Below are positions 50,961-62,426 of a DNA stretch of 64,000 nucleotides, in pieces. The position numbers were made by a program, and so were the translations under genes. The stretch's first letter is position 1. Each line of letters begins with the position of its first letter. The DNA is from Brassica napus (Eukaryota; Streptophyta; Magnoliopsida; Brassicales; Brassicaceae), in NCBI RefSeq assembly GCF_020379485.1, contig NW_026014884.1, positions 372,001 through 436,000 on the forward strand, written 5' to 3'. Below the pieces are notes generated by a model. It was not told the DNA's origin. It did not search any database and was given only the letters and a program-made list of their open reading frames with translations.

Positions 50961-51899
50961 TGTGAGATTTTCAGAGTACAAGTGCTTGAGTGATGTAAGA
51001 ACATATGAGAGATTTGTGTATGATGAAGTATGAAGAATAGAAATGAGTTTAAGAGAATCAGAGAGAGTATGGGAGAGACTAAGAGATTAGCAACGTGTAT
51101 GAGAGATTAGAGAGACTTAGTAACCAGAGAATAAGATCCAAGAACAAGTTTATGAAGAAGAGAGACTCTCTCAGCTTAAGGGTTACAAAATGATCCTAAG
51201 AGGCTTATTTATGCCTTTACACAACTCAGATCATAAAACTAGATCCTAAGGCTGTAAATTAAAGATAAATGGATGGTTAGGATGAGAGGAAGCTGGTCTT
51301 TGATGTTCTGGTGCTAGCTGGTCGTGGTTGGACTGAATGGAGGGCTCAGATTGCTTCATTTGAATTGGATGGATCAGATGAGTCAAGGCTGTAAAGGTAA
51401 AGCACCTTTACCTTTCCAGCTCATACCAACAGCTCACCTTATCCATTTGATTCTTCCTTTGCCTCCAAGACTCCCCAACGGACATAAGGAAAGGATTGGA
51501 TCAAAGTAAACCGCCCTCACATTGCACATCTTGATTTGGGCTTAACCGGATGACTTGGGCGAGAGGAGTGGGCTGTACGGTCGTTGGTACGGACCTCCTG
51601 TCCGTACCACTTGCCCTATCTTTGTACATTGCCCTATCTTCCCTCTTGATTGCACCAGACATCTTCATGGCTTGCCCTAGGCCGTACATGGCCGTACTGA
51701 ATGCCCTAGCTTTGCACCATACTGCCATCTTCTCTCAAACTCCTCCAAAGCCTTCACATGATCAGTCTAAGTCTTTCCTAGACTTAACTTCACAAGATAA
51801 CTACTTCAGAACACTTCTGAAGCTTGATTGAACTCTTCTGGACATCTTCTAGAGCTTGCCCTATTATTGTACAAGCTCTATCATCTCTTCAGTTCAACA
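50961..51899 (-). repeat. 3' LTR of E11 (939 bp)
   Basis: The minus strand runs from TGTTGAACTGAAGAG to GAAAATCTCACA. GTACGG/CCGTAC motifs lie at 51576-51607 and 51683-51698. Confidence 0.93.
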
Positions 51900-53925
51900 C
51901 TCCCCCTCAAGCTTGACTTTAGGAGATCCTAAGCCAAGCTTGGAACTCTGAAGAGTCTCCCTCATTAAAAACCTTACAAGGAAAACCCATTGGGACAAAA
52001 CCTTGCAAGGGAAAAAGAGTAGAGCTCTCCAAAGCCTAGGGATTGGCCAGTGAGCTCTTGTGCGTTAGAACCAGTGTGGTTGGACACAAGAAGCTCTGGA
52101 TCACGGCCTAATAGGTGCAGCAACACTTCACAGCTTTACGCACACTTCACACTTCAGCTTCACCACTTCATGGAACTGGTTTGAAGTCTCCCCCTCTCAA
52201 CTGACTTCACAGCCATCTTAGAGAAGCTAGGACACGACCAGATCATCTTCAAAACACCAGTAAGGCTGATCAACACTTCAAACTATGCTTGCCCTCTTCA
52301 TAGAACTGGTTTGGATCTCCCCCTCTCAACAGACTTCACAGCCACCTTAGAGAAGCTAGGAAATGACCAGGAACATCTTTAGTGAGGCTCAAGCAATGGT
52401 ACCTGATACATTATCCCAAAGGTGCATCAGTACTTATCAAGAAATATCACACAATCCATTCAAACATTTTAAGTATCATTTCTAGACTTTGATTTGAAAT
52501 GATGAATGTATTGAATTGAATTGAGTTTAGGGACACTTCCCTTTTGTTTTGGTGAGTTCCCACTCGGCCATTGCACCATCTCCATGGCATCATCAACTTC
52601 TTGGAAAGGCAGAATGGATTCATCAGCTTCTCATCAATCACTTCACCATAGAAGCCGCTTTGATGAGTTCACCTTCACCCTTAGACTGCCTAGAATAGCT
52701 CCGGCTGATGATCCTTTGTAGGAGCCTTTGCAAAGACTTGTTACTGACCATGGATCATATGCATTAAGACTCCCCCTCAAGCTTAGAGCCGAGACTAGAA
52801 GGAGCTAAGCTTGTGATGATCATATGCATCCCCATGGTCTTATAACTATCAGTCTTCCATGATAGCTTTCTTCTTGTGAGTTTACTCTCTTCCTTAACCA
52901 GGAACTAGGGTGTTTGAATCACCATAGAGAGCCTCACAAGACACACTTCTCATTGCATAATGACCCATGCTACACTTCCTGTAGACTTTGGACTGGATAT
53001 TTCCAATGGTATTATGCAATGGCCATCTCTCATTGCATAATCAATCACACTACACTTCCTGTAGATTATGGACTTTAACATGTCCTAGTGATGATATGCA
53101 ATGGCACTAGACCATTGTCTCTACATTCTTGGCTGTTGGCGAGTTACATGTATCACTCCTTGTGTACCTAACACCACCACAACTCAATGCAAGATCAGAT
53201 CATCCCATTGGGATCAAACTAAGATCTTCCATCCTGTTTGATCACCAATGCCACAGCAGTATATAATACTTGAAACAAGCCAGACAATCAAGGCAAGAAC
53301 AAGTAAATTTCAATCTCTAAAATGACAATGCAAGCTCTAAACAATACTTTGACATTCTAGGTTCATTTTTCATTTTTTTTTTTTTTTTTTAAGTTCTCTA
53401 AATGCAATGCAAGCTTACATCAGTACATTTGCAATTTAGGTTCATTTTTAAATGCATCACTACATGAATGCACAATCTTAAAGCATTAGCTATATGAATG
53501 CAACAGGTTCAATCCATGAGTTCTATTAAAGCTATGCACAACAGTTTCAATCAAGACCAATGATGCAAGCAACTTAGAAAATTTCTAATTGATGCAAGAC
53601 TTTCATTGATGGATTAAACATAGGCATTAGCATCAGATTTAAATAAGATTGAACTTAGACAGAATGCGACATGCTTATGTATGCAAAACAGCTTTTCAAA
53701 CATGATGCAAGTAGTAGAGACATTCTACTCAATTCTACAACACATTCATGATGATTCAAGCTATGGCAACACACAAGACAATGCAATAACCAAAACATGA
53801 GATTCTGGGACTCTAGACACCACTCACAGCACAATAAATAAAGACACAAGCTCTTATTAAGGGTTAGGAGGTTTGCTTACAACCAAGAGATCCGAACTGA
53901 TCTCTTGAACCTCCATGGACACGGC
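51900..53925 (-). other. E11 non-coding interior
   Basis: No gene is visible. On the minus strand, from the Gag side, it has a splice-like GTAAGC (53880-53875), a T-rich spacer with an A-run (plus-strand T-run near 53371-53390), and GTTAG (ending at 53168). It then has the TCTACAGGAAGTGTAG / ATGCAATGAGAG repeats (about 52935-53060), the conserved 3' UTR stem (about 51970-52015) and the polypurine tract. Most of it is similar to E9 38600-39710 and 45582-46851. Confidence 0.65.
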
Positions 53926-54744
53926 TCACTTGAACTTGGCAGGTTTGAGGTTTGGATTCAGTATCCAACACCTCTCCTTGGTGTGTCCATCCCTCTTGCA
54001 ATGCTCACACCTCAGGCCTCTTCTATCCCCCTTCTTGTACACCGTTTTCATGGGCTGAGAGCTTCCTTCAGCGTGTGAGGCAAAGGTAAGTGGTTCCTTT
54101 GCTCCAAACAATCCGTGTGAGCCCTCCTCCTTTTGGACTTGAGCACACACCTCTTCAAGGGTAGGTAGCTTCTCAGACCTCAATAGGTGTTTGATGAGGC
54201 CGCTGAAGGTGGGACTGAGAGTTAGGAGCAGCCCAAACACTTTATCTTGCTCCCTTCTTTCATTCAACACATCCGGCTCAAATGATTGAGGTCTAAGCAT
54301 CTCTAGCTCAGACCAAAGGGCTCTGAACTTTCCTAGATGAGTAGTGAACTCCTCTTCTTCTTGGGACATGTTGTTGATGGCCTTCTTGATCTCAAAGACT
54401 CGGCTGAGGTTGGACAGGTTCCCATAGATCTTCTTAAGTGTACTCCAAAGCTCTTTAGCACTCTCACAGTAGGAGTAGGCTTCAAGAATGGATGGATCCA
54501 AGGAGCTTTGGAGTATGGAGAGGACAGTGAGGTCTTCTTGTAGCCATCTGTCTTCAGAGACCGGTTTGGAACTTGCTTCACCTTCAGCTTGTGTGGCGAC
54601 AGCTTTGGAGTGGTTTGGAGCATCTGAGATGCAATGGCTCCATAAACCCTTTCCTCCTATGGCTGTCTTGGCTAGGCGTGACCAGAGAAGGTAGTTGGGG
54701 CCTTTGAGAGTGACTGGGATGACAATGGCTCTTTTGGACTCCAT
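53926..54744 (-). CDS. E11 Gag (272 aa), the only gene of the element
   Basis: I start at the ATG at 54744 (MESKRAIVIPVTLKGPNYLLWSR), which aligns with the E10 Gag start. The frame is open for 45 more codons upstream, but these have no counterpart. Gag keeps all family landmarks: LWSTLKKIYGNLSNLSRVFEIKKAI is represented by its two halves, HLGKFRALWSELEMLRP, NERREQDKVFGLLLTL, and the CCHC knuckle CEHCKRDGHTKERC. The knuckle residues are C246, C249, H254 and C259. It stops 13 residues after the knuckle at LKPAKFK, where other elements run on into protease. An intact Gag with recent LTRs suggests selection for capsid formation or packaging, with protease, RT and integrase coming from an autonomous relative. 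Confidence 0.93.
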   Translation of the reverse strand: MESKRAIVIPVTLKGPNYLLWSRLAKTAIGGKGLWSHCISDAPNHSKAVATQAEGEASSKPVSEDRWLQEDLTVLSILQSSLDPSILEAYSYCESAKELWSTLKKIYGNLSNLSRVFEIKKAINNMSQEEEEFTTHLGKFRALWSELEMLRPQSFEPDVLNERREQDKVFGLLLTLSPTFSGLIKHLLRSEKLPTLEEVCAQVQKEEGSHGLFGAKEPLTFASHAEGSSQPMKTVYKKGDRRGLRCEHCKRDGHTKERCWILNPNLKPAKFK

Positions 54745-54877
54745 CTTGAGGCTGGAAAGAGCAAAACTGTCAAGGAACTTCTTCAAAGGCTGGCGCTTGG
54801 GAGCTGAGTGAACTGAGCTGAACTGGCGTGGGCTGGAGCTTGTGTTTGTTGCGGAAGCTTCTACCAGGAGTCTGAGC

Positions 54878-54895
54878 AACCTGGCTCTGATACCA
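54878..54895 (-). other. Primer-binding site of E11
   Basis: The plus strand reads AACCTGGCTCTGATACCA next to the LTR at 54896. It is a perfect match to initiator-Met tRNA on the minus strand, identical to that of the autonomous elements. Confidence 0.92.
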
Positions 54896-55834
54896 TGTGA
54901 GATTTTCAGAGTACAAGTGCTTGAGTGATGTAAGAACAGATGAGAGATTTGTGTATGATGAAGTATGAAGAATAGAAATGAGTTTAAGAGAATCAGAGAG
55001 AGTATGGGAGAGACTAAGAGATTAGGAACGTGTATGGGAGATTAGAGAGACTTAGTAACCAGAGAATAAGATCCAAGAACAAGTTTATGAAGAAGAGAGA
55101 CTCTCTCAGCTTAAGGGTTACAAAATGATCCTAAGAGGCTTATTTATGCCTTTACACAACTCAGATCATAAAACTAGATCCTAAGGCTGTAAATTAAAGA
55201 TAAATGGATGGTTAGGATGAGAGGAAGCTGGTCTTTGATGTTCTGGTGCTAGCTGGTCGTGGTTGGACTGAATGGAGGGCTCAGATTGCTTCATTTGAAT
55301 TGGATGGATCAGATGAGTCAAGGCTGTAAAGGTAAAGCACCTTTACCTTTCCAGCTCATACCAACAGCTCACCTTATCCATTTGATTCTTCCTTTGCCTC
55401 CAAGACTCCCCAACGGACATAAGGAAAGGATTGGATCAAAGTAAACCGCCCTCACATTGCACATCTTGATTTGGGCTTAACCGGATGACTTGGGCGAGAG
55501 GAGTGGGCTGTACGGTCGTTGGTACGGACCTCCTGTCCGTACCACTTGCCCTATCTTTGTACATTGCCCTATCTTCCCTCTTGATTGCACCAGACATCTT
55601 CATGGCTTGCCCTAGGCCGTACATGGCCGTACTGAATGCCCTAGCTTTGCACCATACTGCCATCTTCTCCCAAACTCCTCCAAAGCCTTCACATGATCAG
55701 TCTAAGTCTTTCCTAGACTTAACTTCACAAGATAACTACTTCAGAACACTTCTGAAGCTTGATTGAACTCTTCTGGACATCTTCTAGAGCTTGCCCTATT
55801 ATTGTACAAGCTCTATCTTCTCTTCAGTTCAACA
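54896..55834 (-). repeat. 5' LTR of E11 (939 bp)
   Basis: It matches 50961-51899 with about five differences. GTACGG/CCGTAC motifs are at 55511-55542 and 55618-55633. It is followed by the target duplication GAGGG. Confidence 0.93.
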
Positions 55835-55839
55835 GAGGG

Positions 55840-57059
55840 TTCACTCAAACATATGGAGAGGATTACATTGAGACATTTGCACCAGTAGCCAAGTTACATA
55901 CCATTAGAATTGTACTAAGCTTGGCGGTTAACCTTGGATGGGGATTGTGGCAAATGGATGTGAAGAATGCATTCTTACAAGGAGAACTTGAGGATGAAGT
56001 CTACATGTATCCTCCACCAGGTCTTGAACATCTAGTGAAGAGAGGGAATGTACTGAGGCTAAAGAAGGCTATCTATGGGTTGAAGCAATCACCAAGAGCA
56101 TGGTACAACAAGGTGAGCACAACTCTGAACGGCCGAGGTTTTAAGAAGTCAGAATTGGACCATACTCTCTTTACCCTCACTACTCCCTCAGGTATGGTTG
56201 CTCTCCTTGTGTATGTGGATGATATCATTATCACAGGAAGTGATAAGGAAGGTATCAAAGCAACCAAGGAGTTTCTAAAGTCTATGTTTGAAATAAAAGA
56301 CTTGGGAGAAATGAAATACTTTCTTGGAATTGAGATTTGTAGATCCAAGGAAGGTTTGTTCATGTCCCAAAGGAAGTATACACTTGATCTTTTGAAAGGT
56401 GCAGGTGCTTATGGAGGCAAGACAGCAAGGATGCCAATGGAGGATGGCTACAAAGTACCAAGAGAGGGGGAGATTGAAGACAGCAAGCCATTTCATGATC
56501 CTAAACTCTATAGAAAACTTGTTGGCAAATTGATTTATCTAACCATCACAAGACCTGATATATGCTTTGCTGTGAATCAGGTGAGTCAACACATGCAGCT
56601 TCCCAAGGAACATCACTGGCGTATGGTGGAGAGGCTGCTGATGTATCTAAATGGCTCGCCGGATCAAGGTGTATGGATGGGGTGCAATGGAAGCACAGAA
56701 GTGGTGGGCTATTGTGATGCTGATTGGGCAGGTGATAGAGCTGACAGAAGATCAACAACCGGCTATTGCACATTCATTGGAGGCAACTTGGTGACTTGGA
56801 AGAGTAAGAAACAGAAGGTGGTGTCATGCTCTAGTGCAGAAGCTGAGTATAGAGCTATGCTGAAGCTTACAAACGAGCTAGTTTGGATCAAGGGCATCTT
56901 GAAGCATTTGGAGATAGCACAAGACACTCCAATGACAATGCATTGTGACAACCAGGCCGCCATTCACATAGCCTCCAACTCGGTGTTCCATGAGAGAACA
57001 AAGCACATTGAGGTTGATTGCCACAAGGTGAGGCAGATGATTGTCCTAGGAGTCATCTT
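55840..57059 (+). pseudogene. E7 RT and most of RNase H
   Basis: Resumes in frame after E11 (FTQTYGEDYIETFAPVAK). It encodes RT with MDVKNAFLQGELEDEVYM, AIYGLKQSPRAWY and YVDD, and RNase H with YCDADW, SSAEAEY and HCDNQ, without a lesion, to HKVRQMIVLGVIL. There an LTR fragment (57060) interrupts it, about 45 residues before the expected end. The codons open upstream of 55834 are read from the E11 LTR. Confidence 0.92.
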
Positions 57060-57387
57060 TGTGAGATTTTCAGAGTACAAGTGCTTGAGTGATGTAAGAA
57101 CAGATGAGATATTTGTGTATGATGAAGTATGAAGAATAGAAATGAGTTTAAGAGAATCAGAGAGAGTATGGGAGAGACTAAGAGATTAGGAACGTGTATG
57201 GGAGATTAGAGAGACTTAGTAACCAGAGAATAAGATCCAAGAACAAGTTTATGAAGAAGAGAGACTCTCTCAGCTTAAAAGTTACAAAATGATCCTAAGA
57301 GGCTTATTTATGCCTTTACACAACTCAGATCATAAACCTAGATCCTAAGGCTGTAAATTAAAGATAAATGGATGGTTAGGATGAGAG
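57060..57387 (-). repeat. E15: partial LTR of the E11 family, cut by E12
   Basis: It starts TGTGAGATTTTCAGAGTAC and matches the first 328 bp of the E11 LTR as read on the plus strand, following the E11 5' LTR variant closely (AACAGATGAG, GATTAGGAACG). E12 interrupts it after GGATGAGAG. The rest is not in the window, so it may be a solo LTR or the end of a second E11-like element. Confidence 0.85.
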
Positions 57388-58389
57388 TGTTAACTTGAAG
57401 AAAGGAATGGAAGAGCTAAAGGTGTTGAGTTGAGATGGATCTTGTGCAATAATAGGGCAAGAGCTTTAGAGATTGCCTATCAAGAGTTATGAAGTGTATG
57501 AAGGTGTCTAGAAGTGATCTAATGGGTGTTCTAAACAAGGGTAAAGTCTAGGAGAGACTTAGAAGAGTCTTGAGGAGCAAATGGGCGAGTGTGCAAAGAG
57601 AGGGCTAGGCTGTACGGCCATGTACGGACATGTACGGACTGGTACGGCCCGAGAGATCACAACTCGCCCATTTGAGATGTTTTGAGATGGTGCAAAGTCC
57701 GGGACAAGACGTGCAAGCTTAGGGCGTGATCAGAACATGTCCGGGAGGCTTTGTGCAATCTTAGGGTGTTGGGAGAAGCATCTGGTCGTGTGGAATCATT
57801 TGGGCATCAAGAAGATGCTGTTTGGATAAGGGAAGTGGTCCCTGATTGTGATTGGCTGTAAGTAGTCCAAAGACAGGCTGGATAGAGCTGTTAAAGGAAG
57901 AGCAAGTTGGCTATGAACCTGGACAGTTCTATGGACAGATTCAGGTGGTAATGCTGGTGCATTCATAGCCACTCTTCCCTTTATCCAATCAGGCGCCACT
58001 ACCCAGCTCACCATCTCTCCTAGACTGATCCAAGCCATCCAATTCAAACCAGAACATCTCCATCCTTCAAGTCTTATCCATTTACTTTAGGGTTTCATAA
58101 GTTTGTAACCTGATTGTATAAAAAGACCCTTAAGGGGCGTTTTGTATCTCTTAAGTGAGTATGGGGGTTTTCCCCATCTCCTTCATAATTATAAAAGTGT
58201 GTTCTTGATCAGATTCCCTTAATCTACCCCTTTCTTAGTCTCTAATCTCTTAATCTCTCAAAGTCTCTTTGTTTCTGATTCAAGTTCATACTAGTTTCAT
58301 CAGACCTCTTATTCAACTAGTTCAAGACCTTATCTTTGCCTTTAATGGCTTTTCATACACATACACAGCCAGAGCTCTCAAATCTCACA
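57388..58389 (+). repeat. 5' LTR of E12 (1,002 bp)
   Basis: It runs TGTTAACTTGAAGAAAG...CAAATCTCACA (TG...CA). GTACGG starts at 57612, 57622, 57632 and 57642. GTGCAA...TAGGG units are near 57445, 57718 and 57754. A TATAAAAA box is at 58117-58124. Confidence 0.92.
57612..57647 (+). promoter_or_regulatory. Four GTACGG motifs at exact 10-bp spacing in E12 U3
   Basis: GTACGG begins at 57612, 57622, 57632 and 57642, repeated in the 3' LTR at 60758, 60768, 60778 and 60788. This is the reverse complement of CCGTAC and keeps one-helical-turn phasing. SBP/SPL binding is an inference. Confidence 0.5.
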
Positions 58390-58425
58390 TGGTATCAGAG
58401 CCAGGTTCATCAGAACCTGAGCTGA

Positions 58426-58824
58426 AGCTTCCGCAAACACACTGCTCTCTCCTCAGCTCAAATCCAAACCATAGAAGCTCTCTCCATCCGGTTCAGCTTC
58501 TTATGAAGAAGAAGACTGAAGCTTGGCGAGTTCTCATGGTTCCTCATCCTGTTCTCTTCCTGTCCTGGTGGTGATTCTCAGTGGAAGCAAAGGTGTATGG
58601 ACAAGGCCTAGCTATCCTTGTACCAAGGCGCCTTGTCCAAGAGAAGATCACATCCGGTTCCAAAGAAGATGGTGTCAAGAGCTTGGCGCCTAGTGGAGAT
58701 GAAGAAAGGAGGGGTCTTTGAAGCTGATGGTACAAGATGGAGGCCATGAACAGAAGGTGAAAGAGGTGGGTGACGATCCACACTCTCAAGACCAACAAAG
58801 CATGGCCGGTTTCATGAAAGGTTA
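58426..58824 (+). pseudogene. Gag remnant in E12
   Basis: At the usual distance from the PBS, short broken frames recall the Gag start: a leucine-rich stretch followed by SGSKGVW near 58580-58600, where full-length elements have VGSKGLW. The frame does not stay open and nothing of the knuckle remains. Assignment rests on position and the short match. Confidence 0.35.
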
Positions 58825-60533
58825 AGGAACCAACCTGGTTCCTTGTGTAAGCGATTCTTTAAAACCTTCTTGATATTGAGCTTGTGGTGTGACTGTGCCT
58901 GGTTATTGTGATGTGTATTGATTGAAAAACCTGAGGATAATGTGTGATTGCTAAATAAAATTAGTTGAATCTGTCCCAGGATGCTTTAAAGGCTTGTTTA
59001 GTGTTTAAAGAGTAAAATGCTTGCTCCTGTTAAGTAATGAGTTTGCTAAATGAAATGGTATTGTTTGAAGCTCATGAACTGAAAACAGATTGAAAGTAAT
59101 GCATTGTCTGATGATAAGTGATGATAGTAATGCTTAGCCTAAGTTATAAATGAATGTGTGATGGATTGTATTGTTGCATTCATGAATTGAAACTGATTAA
59201 ATTTAATGCATACTGTCAAATGGCTGTCTTACATTGAAGCATTAGATTCATGTCTAAATGCTGAGTAAAGAAGCTTTAAAAATTGCCTAGGTAGCTTGTA
59301 TTGAATCTGTTATGATCTTACTTGTGCTTAGAGAGTTTGCTTGCAAAGATTAGAACTTGAAAATGTCTAGTTTAATCTGTTGCATTGCTTAAAGACATTG
59401 GTGTTCAAACTTGATGATGCATCAAGGGTTGACCCAATGCACTCGTGTCTTATCTTTGCTGGAGTTTGAGTGATGTTTCAGGTTCACAAGAGGTGTTCTT
59501 GGTTCACCATCCATCCGAGTTGAAAGAGGAAGACTTAGCCCATTGTGTGGAGCAATGGAGAGTTGAGAAAGAAGTGGTGATGCGCCACTGATGTGTAGTC
59601 TCACTGAAGCTCACTTGCAAGCTTGGACCTATACTCAATCCAAGCTTGAGGAGGGGAGTTTAGTGAGCTATCAGTCGGACCAAGAAGGTTCAGAAGGTCC
59701 ATTGCAAGCAACTGAAGAAGAAGGAGCCATCCGGGTCTAGGCAGTGGCGTGTCTAGGCAAGAGAGTGTTCAGAGCACTCTTGGCTGTGAGAAGATGAAGA
59801 CTCTATCAGTGCGGCTTCTAGTGTGAGGTGGCTGAAGAGGTAGCTGAAGCTTCCACAAGCACTCCATGAAGATGGCAAGTTCAGAAGGTGTTGCAATGGA
59901 GTAATGGTGCAGATCATGAAGCTATCCATCCAAGCTTGTTCCTGTGAGAGTCTCAAGCTTGAGGGGGAGTGTTGAAGCTTACATGATCTGAGAGTACTTG
60001 GTGGTTATTCAAGAAGAGGAGCAGATCAGTTATGAAGCATAATGAAGGATGAAGAAGCAATCACCAATGCGGCCTCTAGAGTGAGGTGATTGGTACTACA
60101 GTCTGAAGCATCCTGTCATGAAGGTTTCAGTAACATGGTGGTGACTCATGAAGAAGAAGCAGCCAAGACTCAGCTTGTATCTATCAAGGAAGATCTGGTA
60201 GTCCGAGCACTTGATCACAACAAGAAGGTTGTGAGAAAGGGGGAGAGACCAAGATCTGTCTAAAGAAGAGTACAAGAAGTGTTGATGATGAGCAAGAGGA
60301 GTGGGTTCTATCTTGCATCACATGAGGGCCATGATCCAGAGTCTTTGTGTCCCTTACATTGTTGGTAAGGCACAAAGACTCACTGGCCAATCCCTAGGCC
60401 TTGGAGACTTTACTCTTTTTCCCTCATCAAGGTTTTGTCCCAAAGGGTTTTCCTTGGTGAGGTTTTTAATGAGGAAGTTCTTCAAGGTTCCAAGCTTGAC
60501 TTAGGATCAGCTAAAGTCAAGCTTGAGGGGGAG
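58825..60533 (+). other. E12 non-coding interior with intron-like spacer, hairpins and polypurine tract
   Basis: A GTAAGC at 58847 and a TTTCAG ending at 59481 bound a T-rich spacer that aligns with E9 37372-37900. The hairpin at 59761-59781 covaries with the E9 hairpin. The conserved 3' UTR stem is CCTCATCAAGG (60422-60432) with CCTTGGTGAGG (60452-60462). The polypurine tract GCTTGAGGGGGAG ends at 60533. Otherwise I see no gene. Confidence 0.6.
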
Positions 60534-61148
60534 TGTTAACTTGAAGAAAGGAATGGAAGAGCTAAAGGTGTTGAGTTGAGATGGATCTTGTGCAATAATA
60601 GGGCAAGAGCTTTAGAGATTGCCTATCAAGAGTTATGAAGTGTATGAAGGTGTCTAGAAGTGATCTAATGGGTGTTCTAAGCAAGGGCAAAGTTTAGGAG
60701 AGACTTAGAAGAATCTTGAGGAGCAAATGGGCGAGTGTGCAAAGAGAGGGCTAGGCTGTACGGCCATGTACGGACATGTACGGACTGGTACGGCCCGAGA
60801 GATCACAACTCGCCCATTTGAGATGTTTTGAGATGGTGCAAAGTCCGGGACAAGACGTGCAAGCTTAGGGCGTGATCAGAACATGTCCGGGAGGCTTTGT
60901 GCAATCTTAGGGTGTTGGGAGAAGCATCTGGTCGTGTGGAATCATTTGGGCATCAAGAAGATGCTGTTTGGATAAGGGAAGTGGTCCCTGATTGTGATTG
61001 GCTGTAAGTAGTCCAAAGACAGGCTGGATAGAGCTGTTAAAGGAAGAGCAAGTTGGCTATGAACCTGGACAGTTCTATGGACAGATTCAGGTGGTAATGC
61101 TGGTGCATTCATAGCCACTCTTCCCTTTATCCAATCAGGCGCCACTAC
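60534..61148 (+). repeat. 3' LTR of E12, first 615 bp
   Basis: It matches 57388-58002 with about four substitutions, then is interrupted after GGCGCCACTAC by E13. Confidence 0.9.
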
Positions 61149-61796
61149 TATAAGTTTTAGAGAATCTGAGTTTGATATAAGGAAAGAAAGAGATTAGAAA
61201 GAGTCTAGAGTGTCACTTTTAGGATTGAGTAGCGTAATCTGAGTAAATAAGAAAGACTAGAAGTGATTTAGAAGAGATTTGAGTATGAAATGAAATTAGG
61301 AGTCTAGGATCGAATCATGTTGAGAGTAAAGACTAAGAGAGACTCATAACTTTCTTAATAATATTAATGAGTGAGGTTACATATTTATAAGAGGAACACA
61401 AGGGTTTACAAGAGGGGAAATGAGCACTATTGAGCCGTGTGTAGTCAAGGCAATGGATTCAAATCAACCACTAGGATGCCTCACACGCTTATGGCATCTT
61501 GGACTAAAGGTGCTTTAGCTTTCCAGCCTGTTCCAGCCTGGCACCGCGTCCCCTTATCCTTTCAACGGTCTGATCCTCTCCCTAAGCTACCCAAGTCACT
61601 CCTCCTTAGTTACCGTCTCACTTGGATAAGGTATGGTAAGTTTTGGTTGAGGTTTGGATGGTACGGCCTTGTACGGCTTTGTACGGCCTTGTACGGCCTA
61701 CCGTACCATACTCTCCCAAACTTCCCTAAGTACTTCATCTCCTCTTCTCTTCAACTCCTTATCTCTTCATCTCCATATACTCAGCTCATCTCAACA
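61149..61796 (-). repeat. 3' LTR of E13 (648 bp)
   Basis: The minus strand runs TGTTGAGATGAGCTGAG...TAAAACTTATA (TG...TA). On the plus strand GTACGG occurs at 61661, 61671, 61681 and 61691, exactly 10 bp apart, then CCGTACC at 61702. Confidence 0.9.
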
Positions 61797-61936
61797 CTCC
61801 CCCTCAAGCTTAGCTTTGTGGAAGCCTAAGCTTGGACAGCCATGAGATCTTCCTCATTAAAAACCTCACCAAGGAAAACCCATTGGGACAAAACCTTAAT
61901 GAGGGAAAAAGAGTAAAGATCTCATGACTAAGGGGA

Positions 61937-62426
61937 TCAGCTACTTCTCTTCCCAAGATCAATGAGGCCCAATCTGATATGAATGGACTCCATTGTCTTT
62001 TGCCTCGCAGCCTTGGTGAATACATCAGCCAACTGATCTTCACTCCTAGTATAACATGGCAAGATGACTCCTAGGACAATCATCTGCCTCACCTTGTGGC
62101 AATCAACCTCAATGTGCTTTGTTCTCTCATGGAACACCGAGTTGGAGGCTATGTGAATGGCTGCTTGGTTGTCACAATGCATTGTCATTGGAGTGGCTTG
62201 TTCTATCTTCAAATGCTTCAAGATGCCCTTGATCCAAACTAGCTCGTTTGTAAGCTTCAGCATAGCTCTATATTCAGCTTCTGCACTTGAGCATGACACC
62301 ACCTTCTGTTTCTTACTCTTCCAAGTTACCAAGTTGCCTCCAATGAATGTGCAATAGCCGGTTGTTGATCTCCTGTCAGCTCTATCACCTGCCCAATCCG
62401 CATCACAATAGCCCACTACTTCTGTG
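61937..62426 (-). pseudogene. E13 RNase H
   Basis: It encodes GYCDADWAGDRADRRSTTGYC, SSAEAEYRAMLKL, HCDNQAAIHIA and the usual end GLIDLGKRSS, without a stop. Its N-terminal side joins integrase/linker sequence at the deletion, out of frame, so no full product is possible. Confidence 0.9.

Larger units (their letters stand above)
50961..55834 (-). mobile_element. E11: Gag-only non-autonomous retrotransposon (group C)
   Basis: E11 is a minus-strand element inserted in E7 RT with the target duplication GAGGG (50956-50960 and 55835-55839). Both LTRs are 939 bp with canonical TG...CA ends and about five differences (roughly 0.5%). A perfect PBS is at 54878-54895 and the polypurine tract at 51900-51913. 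The only gene is an intact Gag (53926-54744); pol is absent and about 2.0 kb of non-coding sequence lies between Gag and the PPT. The plan fits the terminal-repeat-with-GAG class of plant elements, which needs pol functions in trans. Confidence 0.94.
29128..57059 (+). mobile_element. E7: copia retrotransposon split by E8 and E11, 3' end missing (group A)
   Basis: E7 is a plus-strand element inserted in the E2 leader. It has a complete 5' LTR (29128-29695), a PBS (29696-29713) and a leader (29714-29943) with nothing else recognisable. Its polyprotein is in three pieces: 29944-31645, 49397-50960 and 55840-57059. E8 and E11 are removed cleanly by their target duplications ATTAG and GAGGG. At 57060 an LTR fragment (E15) interrupts RNase H, and the 3' part lies beyond the window. 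A homopolymer frameshift in the linker would disable it even without the insertions. Confidence 0.92.
57388..61148 (+). mobile_element. E12: non-autonomous long-LTR element, 3' LTR cut by E13 (group C)
   Basis: This plus-strand element has a 1,002-bp 5' LTR (57388-58389), a perfect PBS (58390-58407), an interior of about 2.1 kb without pol, a polypurine tract ending at 60533, and the first 615 bp of its 3' LTR (60534-61148). The LTR halves differ at about four positions in 615. It belongs to the same LTR family as the solo LTR at 2483 and E14. Only a Gag remnant is present. Its interior shares blocks with E9, including an intron-like spacer and a covarying hairpin. Confidence 0.9.

Noticed and set aside
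51324..51831. Small open frames repeated at 51324-51831 and 55259-55766
   Set aside because: Both lie in the two LTRs of E11; they are LTR sequence duplicated by replication, not genes.
55759..55839. Apparent start of an RT protein upstream of 55840
   Set aside because: These codons belong to the E11 LTR and duplicated target site; the RT segment is the continuation of E7.
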